From: Clostridia bacterium
GTDB taxonomy: Bacteria; Bacillota; Clostridia; Oscillospirales; CAG-272
Direction of reading: 5' to 3'
Assembly: GCA_017959065.1 (NCBI GenBank)
Contig: JAGDBK010000033.1
Span: 1 to 35,416 of the forward strand
DNA: 35,416 bases
Positions 1-8,403 of this stretch are shown in pieces. The number at the start of each line of letters is the position of its first letter. The stretch's first letter is position 1. Both the position numbers and the translations under genes were made by a program. Under the pieces are notes generated by a model. That model ran no database searches. It had not been told where the DNA came from and was given only the letters and a program-made list of their open reading frames with translations.

Positions 1-140
1 ATAGAGAGCAGAAGTAGCTTAGTGAGGATAGACGTACAGGGCAGGCAGATAGCAATATATCATTAGCTGAACCGCCGCTTGCGGGACCGCATGAGCGGTG
101 GTGTGGGAGGACGGGGGTTAGCCACCCCCTCCTACCCGAT
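1..140 (+). mobile_element. Group II intron, 3' end (domains V and VI), truncated by window edge
   Basis: Bases 71-102 fold as a group II intron domain V. The lower helix is 71-79 with 94-102, there is a two-base bulge at 92-93, and the short upper helix 80-83 with 88-91 is capped by a four-base loop. The total is close to the invariant 34-nt size. Domain VI follows: 113-118 pairs with 124-129, and 105-111 pairs with 130-137 leaving A134 bulged, as expected for the lariat branch-point adenosine. The intron should end at about 140 with the usual A-pyrimidine (AT). Bases 1-68 are presumably the end of the intron-encoded reverse transcriptase region or linker, but no reverse transcriptase sequence can be recognised in them. 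The structure is seen directly; the intron class and the exact 3' junction are inferred. Confidence 0.8.
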
Positions 141-317
141 TTTCGAACCATATCGGAGCGAAGGTTTGATATTATAAAAGCTCAAGAATTATTTGAATAA
201 TAATTCATAATTATGCAAAAATATACCAATCAATTCGCGTCATCGGAAGCGCCGTGCTGTGAAAGCATGTGCATAGAGTCTGAAACTCCCGTTTTTGTCA
301 GTTTGCGAGAATGTCAA
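141..317. other. Non-coding stretch between intron and iorA promoter
   Basis: No gene is supported here. The only structure seen is an AT-rich perfect 8-bp inverted repeat (186-193 with 199-206). The stretch is the 3' exon side of the group II intron, so it shows what the intron inserted into: an intergenic region rather than a gene. Confidence 0.5.
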
Positions 318-346
318 TTGACAAAAAACCATAATTGGGTTATAAT
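318..346 (+). promoter_or_regulatory. Consensus sigma-A promoter of the ior operon
   Basis: TTGACA at 318-323 and TATAAT at 341-346 are separated by exactly 17 bp. Both hexamers match the consensus perfectly. Transcription would start near 353, giving a leader of about 170 nt before iorA. Confidence 0.88.
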
Positions 347-381
347 TATTCAGAGTTGTTTCTGCGTGCATTTATCGTTCC

Positions 382-451
382 GAAGCGCGGTACAGACCGC
401 GTTTCCGGGTCAGGCATAAGGAGCAGACTGAGATCCTGTCCGGCGGACAGG
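382..451 (+). promoter_or_regulatory. Two hairpins in the iorA 5' leader
   Basis: Bases 382-391 pair with 396-405 (10 bp including one G-U) around an ACAG loop. Bases 435-441 pair with 445-451 (7 bp) around a three-base loop. Both lie between the predicted transcription start (about 353) and the iorA start at 521. Neither is followed by a T-run, so they are not obvious terminators. No known riboswitch class was recognised. Their role could be mRNA stability or regulation; this is inference. Confidence 0.4.
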
Positions 452-520
452 GAAGAGATTTTCTGATCTGTTACATCCGGATTTTGAAAAAGAAAGGGCT
501 GCGGGTCTTCCCGGAGATTT

Positions 521-2311
521 ATGGGAAGCAATTCCGCGGCAGCACTGTCTATGAAGAAACTTATGATTGGCAATGAGGCGGTCGCCAGAGGCCTTTACGA
601 GGCCGGAGTCAGGCTCGTTTCAAGTTATCCGGGCACTCCGAGCACCGAGATCACGGAGTTTGCCGCAAAATACGATGAGATATACGCCGAATGGGCGCCC
701 AACGAAAAGGTCGCGCTCGAGGTGGCTCTCGGCGGGTCTATAGCCGGCGGCCGGACTTTCTGCGGCATGAAACATGTCGGTCTGAATGTGGCTGCGGATC
801 CTCTTTTCATTACTTCTTACACTGGCATAGGCGGAGGGATGCTTATATGCGTGGCTGACGATCCCGGTATGCACTCGTCGCAGAATGAGCAGGACAGCAG
901 ACATTATGCAATAGCTGCAAAGCTTCCTATGCTTGAGCCGTCGGATTCCGCGGAATGCTGTGCTTTCGCCAAAGCGGCGTTTGATCTTTCCGAACGCTTC
1001 GACACCCCTTTCATACTCAGATCGTCGACCAGGGTCGCTCATTCCCAGAGTCTGGTGGAGATCGGTGAGAGGGAAGAGAGACCGTTAAGAGAGTATTCGA
1101 AGGACGCCTCAAAATATGTCATGATGCCCGCCAATGCAAGACCCAGACATGCGGTCGTGGAGGAGCGTCTTGATAAGCTCAGAGCATTTGCCGAGATCAC
1201 TGCCCTTAACAGGATCGAGCTGAACAGCGGGAAACTGGGGATTATCACAGCCGGTTCATCGTACATATACGCGCGTGAATGCTTCGGCGAAGAAGCTTCA
1301 TATTTCAAACTCGGAATGATCAATCCGCTCCCGCTCAAGTCGCTTGCGGATTTTGCCTCGAAATTTGAAAGAGTCATAGTGATCGAGGAACTGGATCCGG
1401 TCATCGAGACCCAGGTCAGATCGGCAGGTATAAAGAACGCGCTCGGAGGAGATGTCGAAGGAAAGAATCTGCTTCCTCTCACCGGAGAGTTTTCAAGCGA
1501 ACTGTTAAAGGAGCTAATACTCGGCGAGAAGGCCGATTATGCGGAACTGCCGGATATGAACATCCCGCCCCGTCCGCCGGCTCTTTGTTCGGGCTGCCCT
1601 CACAGGGGGACCCTTTATGTCTTCAAAAAACTCGGCCTGACGGTCTTCGGTGATATCGGGTGTTATACTCTCGGAGCCGCGCAGCCGCTGGCGGCCATGG
1701 ACACGACGCTGTGCATGGGAGCATCGATCTCCGCTGCCCACGGATTCAGCAAGATCAGGGGGGCCGAAAGCGCCGGAAAGACGGTCGCTGTGATAGGGGA
1801 TTCGACATTCATGCATTCCGGCATGACCGGACTTGCCGATATAACCTATAACATGGGCATAATGACTGTGGTGATAGTCGATAACTCCATAACCGGGATG
1901 ACCGGTCATCAGCAGAATCCTTGTACAGGTCTGACGCTGAAGAATCAGCCGACATACGCGATAAGCCTTGAGGCCGTTGCCGAGGCTCTGGGAGTTGAAA
2001 AGGCACACATCAGGGTCGTCGATCCGTATGACATTACCGCATTTGAGAACGTGCTAAAGGAAGAACTTGAAGCTCAGGTTCCGTCAGTGATAATCTGCCG
2101 CCGCCCGTGCGTCCTTCTCAAGTATGTCAAGGCTGCTCCTCCTCTTTCGGTCGATACAGAGAAGTGCAGGAGCTGCAAGGCATGCATGTCTATAGGCTGT
2201 CCGTCGCTTTCTTTTGTAAATCGCAAGGCTGTGATAGATGAAACTCTCTGCGTGGGATGCGGGGTCTGCAGCCATCTTTGCCGGTTCGGCGCGATCGGAG
2301 GTAAAAAATGA
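521..2311 (+). CDS. iorA: Indolepyruvate:ferredoxin oxidoreductase, alpha subunit
   Basis: This is the catalytic subunit of the enzyme that oxidatively decarboxylates arylpyruvates to arylacetyl-CoA and reduces ferredoxin. The reaction is reversible and can serve reductive synthesis. The 596-aa length is typical. The N-terminal half carries the pyruvate-ferredoxin-oxidoreductase-type domain with the SSYPGTPSTE motif. The C-terminal half has a thiamine diphosphate site (GDSTFMHSG followed by DNSITGMTGHQ). The C-terminus is a two-[4Fe-4S] ferredoxin domain with C549, C552, C555, C560 and C577, C580, C583, C587. The ATG at 521 has a GGAG box seven bases upstream. The ATG at 551 would match the usual family N-terminus (MKKLMIGNEA) but has no ribosome binding site, so 521 is preferred. 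The gene overlaps iorB by 4 bp (ATGA). Confidence 0.95.
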   Translation: MGSNSAAALSMKKLMIGNEAVARGLYEAGVRLVSSYPGTPSTEITEFAAKYDEIYAEWAPNEKVALEVALGGSIAGGRTFCGMKHVGLNVAADPLFITSYTGIGGGMLICVADDPGMHSSQNEQDSRHYAIAAKLPMLEPSDSAECCAFAKAAFDLSERFDTPFILRSSTRVAHSQSLVEIGEREERPLREYSKDASKYVMMPANARPRHAVVEERLDKLRAFAEITALNRIELNSGKLGIITAGSSYIYARECFGEEASYFKLGMINPLPLKSLADFASKFERVIVIEELDPVIETQVRSAGIKNALGGDVEGKNLLPLTGEFSSELLKELILGEKADYAELPDMNIPPRPPALCSGCPHRGTLYVFKKLGLTVFGDIGCYTLGAAQPLAAMDTTLCMGASISAAHGFSKIRGAESAGKTVAVIGDSTFMHSGMTGLADITYNMGIMTVVIVDNSITGMTGHQQNPCTGLTLKNQPTYAISLEAVAEALGVEKAHIRVVDPYDITAFENVLKEELEAQVPSVIICRRPCVLLKYVKAAPPLSVDTEKCRSCKACMSIGCPSLSFVNRKAVIDETLCVGCGVCSHLCRFGAIGGKK

Positions 2312-2898
2312 GAAAGAGCATTATGATCGTCGGAGTCGGGGGGCAGGGCTCGCTCCTCGCCGCAAAGATAATCGGCAGGGCAGCTGTCAGCCAGGGCTAT
2401 GATGTGAAAGTGTCCGAAGTGCACGGCATGTCGCAGCGCGGGGGATCCGTAGTCACTTATGTGAGATACGGGGACAAGATATATTCGCCTATTATTTGCA
2501 GAGGAGAGGCGGATGTGATCCTGTCATTTGAACTGCTTGAGTCTGCCAGATGGCTCCCGTACCTGAAAAAGGGCGGAGTCATTGTCACCAGCGAGCAGAA
2601 GATAAACCCGATGTCGGTGATTACGGGGAAAGCGGCCTATCCCGAAGCAATAGTCGAGAAGCTTGAGCAGGCCGGCGCGGCCGTGGTCAGTGCCGATTCG
2701 CTCGACATTGCCAGGAAGGCCGGAAACGAGAAGGCTTCAAATGTAGCTCTCATAGGGCTGGGTGAGAAGTATTTCGGTATCGACAGTGAGATACTGAGAG
2801 ACGCGGTGCGCACTTCGGTACCGGAAAAATTCGTGGAACTGAACCTCCGCGCCTTTGACCTCGGAGCCGAAGCAGCCGCGACATACAAAAATCAGTAA
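2308..2898 (+). CDS. iorB: Indolepyruvate:ferredoxin oxidoreductase, beta subunit
   Basis: This is the small partner subunit of IorA (196 aa, normal length), with the pyruvate/ketoisovalerate oxidoreductase gamma-type fold. The N-terminus [19 protein letters not shown] is the signature of this family, followed by the [17 protein letters not shown] segment typical of 2-oxoacid:ferredoxin oxidoreductase gamma domains. It starts inside the iorA stop codon (ATGA), indicating translational coupling and 1:1 synthesis. paaK follows 17 bp downstream on the same transcript. Confidence 0.95.
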   Translation: MRKSIMIVGVGGQGSLLAAKIIGRAAVSQGYDVKVSEVHGMSQRGGSVVTYVRYGDKIYSPIICRGEADVILSFELLESARWLPYLKKGGVIVTSEQKINPMSVITGKAAYPEAIVEKLEQAGAAVVSADSLDIARKAGNEKASNVALIGLGEKYFGIDSEILRDAVRTSVPEKFVELNLRAFDLGAEAAATYKNQ

Positions 2899-2915
2899 TT
2901 AATAAGGAGCCGGAA

Positions 2916-4223
2916 ATGAACAGGTATTTCAACGAATCCATGGAGACTGCTCCGAGACATCAGCTTTGGCATTTGCAGTCGTACAACCTTTCAAGAACTG
3001 TTTACCACGCGTACAACAACGTTCCGATGTACAGGAAACGTTTTGACGAGGCCGGCATCAGGCCCGAGGACATAAAATCCGTTGATGATCTAAAAAAGCT
3101 TCCGTTCACCTACAAACAGGATCTGAGAGACAATTACCCTTACGGACTGTTTGCGGTTACGCCGGACAGGCTTCAGAGGATACATGCATCTTCGGGGACT
3201 ACTGGAAAGCAGACGGTGGTCGGCTACACCAAGCATGATATAGATGTATGGTCGACCTGCGCGGCGAGAGCTCTTGTCGCCGCCGGAGCTGAAGAAAACG
3301 ATTTTGTGCACATTTCGTACGGCTACGGACTTTTCACCGGCGGACTCGGCCTGCATTACGGAGCTGAGATGGTCGGGGCGACTGTGATCCCGGCCTCAAG
3401 CGGCAACACGTCAAGGCAGATTACAATGCTTCAGGATTTCAAGTCGTCGATACTGTGCTGCACTCCCTCATACGCTCTCTATATAGCCGATGTTCTCAGA
3501 GACAACAATGTCGATATTTCCACTCTCAGCCTCAAGGTGGGCATCTTCGGCGCCGCACCCTGGACGGAGGGCATGAGAAAAGAGATCGAGCAGAGGCTTG
3601 GGATCAAGGCGTACGATATTTACGGTCTGTCCGAGATCTCCGGGCCAGGCGTGGCTTACGAATGCGAATGCCAGGGCGGCATGCATGTCAATGAGGACCA
3701 TTTCATCATAGAGATCATCGATCCGGAAACGGGAGAGGTGCTTCCCGACGGGGAAAAAGGCGAGGTCGTATTCACCTGCATCACCAAAGAGGCTCTTCCT
3801 CTCATAAGGTACAGGACCAGAGACATCTCAAGCATTACCCATGAGCCCTGCCCGTGCGGACGGACTTTCGTCAGGATGAAGAAACCGTCAGGCAGGAGCG
3901 ACGACATGCTCATCATCCGCGGCGTCAACGTATTTCCGTCTCAGATCGAGTCGGTCCTTCTCTCTGTCGGCCAGGTCGATCCGCATTATCTCATAATCGT
4001 GGACAGAAAGAACAACCTTGATACGATGGAGATCAAGGTGGAGGTCTCCCAGACTATGTTTTCCGACAAAGTCAAGGGGCTTGAGGATCTGAGCAAGACC
4101 ATTTCTATGAAGATGCAGTCTGTCCTCGGCGTATCATCCAAGATAACATTTGTCGAGCCCGGTTCGATAGAGCGTTCCGAGGGGAAGGCGAAAAGAGTCG
4201 TAGATATGAGGAGCCTTCACTGA
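2916..4223 (+). CDS. paaK: Phenylacetate-CoA ligase family protein
   Basis: This is an AMP-forming acyl-CoA ligase (435 aa, typical PaaK size) that activates phenylacetate or a related aryl acid with ATP and CoA. The adenylate-binding P-loop SSGTTGK is at residues 92-98. The aromatic motif [10 protein letters not shown], the metal-type Cys cluster around CECQGG, and the hinge region RYRTRDISS followed by PCPCGRT and [20 protein letters not shown] are all present. The ribosome binding site AAGGAG is six bases before the ATG. Next to iorAB it either completes the conversion of arylacetyl-CoA to arylacetate (ATP gained if run backward) or feeds arylacetate into IorAB for reductive arylpyruvate synthesis. 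Substrate preference (phenyl-, hydroxyphenyl- or indoleacetate) cannot be read from sequence. Confidence 0.92.
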   Translation: MNRYFNESMETAPRHQLWHLQSYNLSRTVYHAYNNVPMYRKRFDEAGIRPEDIKSVDDLKKLPFTYKQDLRDNYPYGLFAVTPDRLQRIHASSGTTGKQTVVGYTKHDIDVWSTCAARALVAAGAEENDFVHISYGYGLFTGGLGLHYGAEMVGATVIPASSGNTSRQITMLQDFKSSILCCTPSYALYIADVLRDNNVDISTLSLKVGIFGAAPWTEGMRKEIEQRLGIKAYDIYGLSEISGPGVAYECECQGGMHVNEDHFIIEIIDPETGEVLPDGEKGEVVFTCITKEALPLIRYRTRDISSITHEPCPCGRTFVRMKKPSGRSDDMLIIRGVNVFPSQIESVLLSVGQVDPHYLIIVDRKNNLDTMEIKVEVSQTMFSDKVKGLEDLSKTISMKMQSVLGVSSKITFVEPGSIERSEGKAKRVVDMRSLH

Positions 4224-4304
4224 CAGAACGGATTTCCGGATTCCCTCAGACCGTTTCACTGCTGTCTTTCGGAAAGAATACTATCCGAGCAGAAAGGAGA
4301 TAAC

Positions 4305-4709
4305 ATGATAATCAAACAGATATCTATCTTTATTGAAAACAGACAGGGCCGTTTGGCTGAAGTGACAGATATTCTCGGAAAAAACGATGTCAACATCCGT
4401 GCCCTCTCCATTGCGGATACCACGGATTTCGGTATCCTCAGGATCATTGTGGACGATCCGGACCGCGTGATCAATATCCTTAAAGAAAACAACATCACCG
4501 CTTCCACGACCAGCGTTCTTTCCGTTATAGTTGACGACAGGCCGGGCGGGCTTGCCGCAGTATTAAGGATCCTTGCTGATCACGGCATCACTGTCGAGTA
4601 CATGTATGCATATATCTCAAGGACCGAAGACAAGGCTTTTGTCGTCATGCGGACAGAGAAAGAAGAGGAGGCCGAGGCTATCCTTTCCGGGAGCGGATAT
4701 TCTGTATAG
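4305..4709 (+). CDS. Tandem ACT-domain protein
   Basis: A 134-aa protein made of two ACT domains, roughly residues 1-65 (IKQISIFIENRQGRLAEVTD) and 70-134 (SVLSVIVDDRPGGLAAVLRI). Both contain the small-residue turn where amino acids bind at ACT dimer interfaces. No catalytic domain is attached. Proteins of this type recur next to paaK and iorAB and are thought to sense an aromatic amino acid, but no direct function is established. The ribosome binding site AAAGGAG is six bases before the ATG. It is the last gene of the ior transcription unit, 81 bp after paaK. Confidence 0.88.
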   Translation: MIIKQISIFIENRQGRLAEVTDILGKNDVNIRALSIADTTDFGILRIIVDDPDRVINILKENNITASTTSVLSVIVDDRPGGLAAVLRILADHGITVEYMYAYISRTEDKAFVVMRTEKEEEAEAILSGSGYSV

Positions 4710-4710
4710 T

Positions 4711-4743
4711 GAAAAAGGATCGGGACGTCTATCATCCCGATCC
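4711..4743 (-). terminator. Intrinsic terminator of the AI-2E family gene
   Basis: A perfect 9-bp stem (4717-4725 with 4735-4743) is followed on the minus strand by TTTTTC (complement of 4711-4716). On the plus strand the stem has no T-run, so it should serve mainly the minus-strand gene ending at 4765. It may also impede transcripts leaving the ior operon. Confidence 0.85.
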
Positions 4744-4764
4744 GTGTATATGGTCTAATGAGCG

Positions 4765-6180
4765 CTATTCATTTTTATCAGCGTCCTGCTGCTTTTCCTT
4801 CTTTCGTCTTTTGAATAACTTCTTGAAGAGTTTTGACGCGGGACTCGGCTTGATGTTGCCCTTGTGCCACAGTTCGAATTCATCGGGGATCTCCTCTTCG
4901 CCGGCAGGCGTTATCTCCTCCTCGAATACGATGCCGCTTTCTTCTGCAGCCTCCCTTACTTTGTCCGGATATCCGTCCCCGTAGTAATCAAGGGTATCGG
5001 TCGGGAGCTTCTTCTTGGCAAGACGGGTAGCGGCGAGGTGTCTGATCAAAGTGTAGATCATCGCGAATATCGGTACACTGAGTATCATTCCGACGAACCC
5101 GAAGAGCCCGCCTCCGACTATAAGGGAAATAATGACCCACAGCGAACTGAGGCCGGTCCTGTTGCCGACTATCTTCGGACCGATAATGTTTCCGTCGATC
5201 TGCTGGATAACGAGGATTATTATCGCGAACCAGATGACCTTTATCGGATTTGCGATCAGAATGAAGAATCCGCTGATTATCGCTCCGATGAAAGGACCGA
5301 ATATCGGAACGATATTGGTCACGGCGATGATGACGGAAGCTAGCGGGAAGAACGGAATGTCGAAGATTCCGAGGACGATGAACGAGATTATTCCGACGAC
5401 TATCGACTCAACTATCTTTCCGGTAATGAATCCGCCGAAAGTGTAGTTGGCGTATCTTGTCGCGGAAATGATCTTCTTGACGTGCTTGGGCTTGAAGACC
5501 GCCGAGAGTATCTTTTTGACCTGAGCGATCAGGAGTTCCTTTGAAAACAGCAGATAGATCGATATGATCATCCCGAAGAACGCGTTCTTGGTTTCTATGG
5601 CGATGGCCTCGGCGAATCCCATCACCCAGTTTCCTATCATCTGAAGAAATGCTCCGGATCCTGTAATGGTGTCCTTCAGAGAAGTAGATATGTTCGTCTT
5701 TTCAAGGAAATCGTCAAATCCGGTAAAGTTCTTCCCTATGGACGGAAGCTTGGTGACTAAATCATCCGCCCATGAATAGACTTTTTCGATGTATGTGGGG
5801 ATCTTGGATGAGAGCTCGTTGTAACTCGAAGCGATCTGGGGGATCATCAGGAATATGAATCCCGCCAGGAAAAGGAGCATCAGAAAATAAGCAAGCGCGA
5901 TTGAAAGCGCGCGGCGCAGTTTGACGCGGGGCTTTTTCTTTGAAACGAATTTGAAGACGTATCTTTCAAGCAGCTTGACCAGCGGGTTTATGAGGTAAGC
6001 GATCGCGAATCCGTATGTCAGCGGTGAAAGGATTTCGAGCGTCTTCGTTATGAATGACGGTATCGCACCGTTCGAAATAACGTTAGCTATCAGTACCGCT
6101 CCGAAAGCGCAGATGAACACAACGATGACCACATAAGCGGCGATAGTCGTATATTTTTTGTTCCAGTCTATCTTAAACAT
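4765..6180 (-). CDS. AI-2E transporter family membrane protein
   Basis: A 471-aa polytopic membrane protein of the AI-2E/PerM family. Hydrophobic segments are spread through residues about 15-375, with the family hallmark PIFGPFIGAIISG in the C-terminal half and a Glu/Lys-rich cytoplasmic tail. Members include the Na+/H+ antiporter-like and TqsA-type exporters; the substrate here is unknown. The ATG at 6180 is chosen because GGAGGG lies five bases upstream. A longer reading from 6255 lacks a ribosome binding site and would begin on top of the -35 box of the promoter. It forms its own transcription unit, convergent with the ior operon. Confidence 0.88.
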   Translation of the reverse strand: MFKIDWNKKYTTIAAYVVIVVFICAFGAVLIANVISNGAIPSFITKTLEILSPLTYGFAIAYLINPLVKLLERYVFKFVSKKKPRVKLRRALSIALAYFLMLLFLAGFIFLMIPQIASSYNELSSKIPTYIEKVYSWADDLVTKLPSIGKNFTGFDDFLEKTNISTSLKDTITGSGAFLQMIGNWVMGFAEAIAIETKNAFFGMIISIYLLFSKELLIAQVKKILSAVFKPKHVKKIISATRYANYTFGGFITGKIVESIVVGIISFIVLGIFDIPFFPLASVIIAVTNIVPIFGPFIGAIISGFFILIANPIKVIWFAIIILVIQQIDGNIIGPKIVGNRTGLSSLWVIISLIVGGGLFGFVGMILSVPIFAMIYTLIRHLAATRLAKKKLPTDTLDYYGDGYPDKVREAAEESGIVFEEEITPAGEEEIPDEFELWHKGNIKPSPASKLFKKLFKRRKKEKQQDADKNE

Positions 6181-6226
6181 GTTGACCCTCCGAAAAGAAA
6201 AGGCGAACACTAACCTATCCGTCAAT

Positions 6227-6255
6227 ATTTTACATTGTTTTTCCGTTTTAGTCAA
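6227..6255 (-). promoter_or_regulatory. Promoter of the AI-2E family gene
   Basis: On the minus strand TTGACT (6255-6250) and TAAAAT (6232-6227) have a 17-bp spacer, 46 bases before the chosen start at 6180. Each hexamer matches consensus at five of six positions. Confidence 0.78.
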
Positions 6256-6261
6256 CTATAT

Positions 6262-6328
6262 GCGGCATTTGGAGACGCCATGCCGCGGTACAGGGATAAT
6301 TGAAACTCGCATCCGTATTAATGATGCG
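6262..6328 (+). other. Two small hairpins before the envelope cassette
   Basis: Bases 6262-6268 pair with 6280-6286 (7 bp), and 6308-6313 pair with 6323-6328 (6 bp). The second lies just upstream of the ribosome binding site of the 6349 gene. No good promoter was found in this divergent intergenic region, and the role of the hairpins is unknown. Confidence 0.3.
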
Positions 6329-6348
6329 GTCGGAAGGAGACCAGCGTA

Positions 6349-6894
6349 ATGCAAAAAGTAATGAAAAAACCGGCTTGTGCATTAGTGATCCTGACTTCAT
6401 TACTGTTCATCTGCCTGCTTGCAGCGTCATGTTCGGGAGGAGCATCCGGAAGATCTGATGCGGATCTGGACAAGATTGTCGGACAGATCACTGAAAAGTA
6501 CGGACTCACCGGAGGATACACCTTCTCATCTTCTTATACCGAACTCGGAAAGTATCTCGATGAGGATCTTATACAGGGCTTTTACGGAGATGCGTTATCC
6601 GTTCCGGATTTCTCGAAGATCTCGGGATACTGCGTCTACATTGACCAGAATGACGCAAATGTTATAATAGATGTCGGCCTGTTCCGCATGAATGATATGT
6701 CGTATTCGTCCACGCTGAAGGATTATCTGAAAGCCCGGATACTCGACAAGAGGGAAGATTACGACGAATATCCGACTATCGATATAGAGACTCTGGACAG
6801 CGCGGTAATAGGAGATTACGGCGACATAGTCTATTATGTCATTGCACACCAGGTGGATGATATCGTCAAAGACATAAAGGAAGCGATTAAATAA
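6349..6894 (+). CDS. DUF4358-like lipoprotein
   Basis: A 181-aa exported lipoprotein. The N-terminus has a basic start, a hydrophobic stretch (residues 9-24) and a lipobox LAASC with the lipidated cysteine at C28. The mature part resembles DUF4358 proteins of Clostridia, which often sit beside MBOAT and DHHW genes. No catalytic motif is visible. The ATG at 6349 is preceded by AGGAG about ten bases upstream; an in-frame ATG at 6361 is a less well placed alternative. It is the first gene of a plus-strand cassette, three bases before the MBOAT start. The DUF assignment is from memory of the family and needs a profile search. Confidence 0.7.
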   Translation: MQKVMKKPACALVILTSLLFICLLAASCSGGASGRSDADLDKIVGQITEKYGLTGGYTFSSSYTELGKYLDEDLIQGFYGDALSVPDFSKISGYCVYIDQNDANVIIDVGLFRMNDMSYSSTLKDYLKARILDKREDYDEYPTIDIETLDSAVIGDYGDIVYYVIAHQVDDIVKDIKEAIK

Positions 6895-6897
6895 CCG

Positions 6898-8394
6898 ATG
6901 GTCTTTTCTTCTCTTATATTCATTTTCTTCTTTCTTAATCTTACGCTCGGACTTTATTATATGATCCCGAAAAGGATCTGGAGAAACTGCGTCCTGTTTG
7001 TAATGAGTCTCATCTTCTACGGCTGGGGCGAACCGGTATACATCCTGGTCATGATCTTTTCGGTCACATCGGCTTTTCTGCTCGGCTTTTTCATCTCAAA
7101 ATACAGGGAGAGCAACATTAAACTTTCCAGACTGTTTTTGATAATATCCGTATGCGTCAGTCTCGCGCTGCTGTTTTTCTTCAAGTATTTCAATTTTGTA
7201 GCGGAAAACCTGATGCTCCTCACGGGTCAGAACGGCGGGCTTGTCATCGAGGGACTGAAACTGCCTATAGGGATCTCGTTCTATACCTTCCAGATCATGT
7301 CTTACTCTATCGATCTGTACAGAGGTGACGCGAACCTTCAGAAAAACTACGTGTCTTTCGGGACATATGTCACGCTCTTCCCGCAGCTTATCGCCGGCCC
7401 GATAGTAAGGTACAAGGATGTTGACGCCCAGCTGAACGGAAGGACCGAGTCGGTCGCCCTGTTTGCAAGCGGAGTCAGAAGATTCATCACCGGAATGTCC
7501 AAGAAAGTCCTGATCGGCGACGGCGCAGCGGCGGTCTATGAGTACTTCAAATCGGCTAGCGGCGTCTCGAATACCGTTGCCGGGGCATGGATGATCATGC
7601 TTTGCTTCACCATTCACATTTATTATGACTTCTCCGGCTATTCCGACATGGCCATAGGACTGGGACGGATGTTCGGGTTCAGATTTCTTGAGAACTTTGA
7701 TTATCCTTATATTTCGACAACTATATCCGAATTCTGGAGAAGATGGCACATATCTCTGGGAACATGGTTCAGGGAATATGTTTACATTCCCCTTGGCGGC
7801 AACCGGAATGGAAAACTGAAGCAGCTAAGAAACCTCGCCATAGTGTGGCTCCTTACGGGATTCTGGCACGGAGCGAACTGGAATTACATTATCTGGGGCG
7901 TTTATTACGGCATTATTCTGATAGCTGAAAAGATGTTTCTCGGGGCTCTTATCGAAAAACTGCCGCGGATACTCAGACATGTCTATACGCTGTTTCTGGT
8001 CGGGGTGGGATGGATTATTTTCTCATTCACCGACGCCGGCGCCGGGTTTGACTGCTTCAGGGCTTTGTTCGGATCGGGGTGCGATTCCTTCACGACCGCA
8101 ACCGTCACGTATCAGATACTGCGAGCCCTTCCTCTGATGATAGTCGCTATCCTCGGATGTACTCCGCTGCCCAAGAAGCTCTGGGACAGGCTCTGCACGG
8201 TCGACTGGACAGCGGAAGGAAAACTCGACAGCAGAGGCAAACCTGTGGAACGCTCAGACGGCGGTTGTCCTTCGTCTGCCGCAGGATGGGTCTTTTCCGG
8301 TATCGGAACAGCGGGCAGTCTGTTCCTGTTCGTCCTAAGCGTCGCGTATCTTGTAAATTCGTCTTTCAGTCCTTTCCTGTATTTTATTTTTTGA
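6898..8394 (+). CDS. MBOAT family O-acyltransferase (AlgI/DltB-like)
   Basis: A 498-aa multipass membrane protein of the membrane-bound O-acyltransferase family, which moves acyl groups across the membrane to exported polymers. Family marks are the N-terminus VFSSLIFIFFF, the PIGISFYTFQIMSYSIDLYRG segment, SEFWRRWHISLGTWFREYVYIPLGGNR, and the catalytic His region GFWHGANWNYIIWG with H324. The C-terminus carries extra hydrophobic segments. It sits three bases after the DUF4358-like gene and its stop overlaps the ribosome binding site (GAGGG) of the next gene. With a DHHW protein downstream it resembles the AlgI-AlgJ/AlgX pairing for alginate O-acetylation. The acceptor polymer here is unknown. 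Confidence 0.92.
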   Translation: MVFSSLIFIFFFLNLTLGLYYMIPKRIWRNCVLFVMSLIFYGWGEPVYILVMIFSVTSAFLLGFFISKYRESNIKLSRLFLIISVCVSLALLFFFKYFNFVAENLMLLTGQNGGLVIEGLKLPIGISFYTFQIMSYSIDLYRGDANLQKNYVSFGTYVTLFPQLIAGPIVRYKDVDAQLNGRTESVALFASGVRRFITGMSKKVLIGDGAAAVYEYFKSASGVSNTVAGAWMIMLCFTIHIYYDFSGYSDMAIGLGRMFGFRFLENFDYPYISTTISEFWRRWHISLGTWFREYVYIPLGGNRNGKLKQLRNLAIVWLLTGFWHGANWNYIIWGVYYGIILIAEKMFLGALIEKLPRILRHVYTLFLVGVGWIIFSFTDAGAGFDCFRALFGSGCDSFTTATVTYQILRALPLMIVAILGCTPLPKKLWDRLCTVDWTAEGKLDSRGKPVERSDGGCPSSAAGWVFSGIGTAGSLFLFVLSVAYLVNSSFSPFLYFIF

Positions 8395-8403
8395 GGGCGT
8401 AAA

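Noticed and set aside
213..419. A 68-aa open frame upstream of iorA
   Set aside because: It spans the consensus promoter, lacks a ribosome binding site and resembles no family.
382..420. A T-box riboswitch before iorA, suggested by ACCGCG in the leader
   Set aside because: The AGGGTGG part of the T-box is missing, the site is only about 40 bases after the predicted start, which leaves no room for a specifier loop, and no terminator follows.
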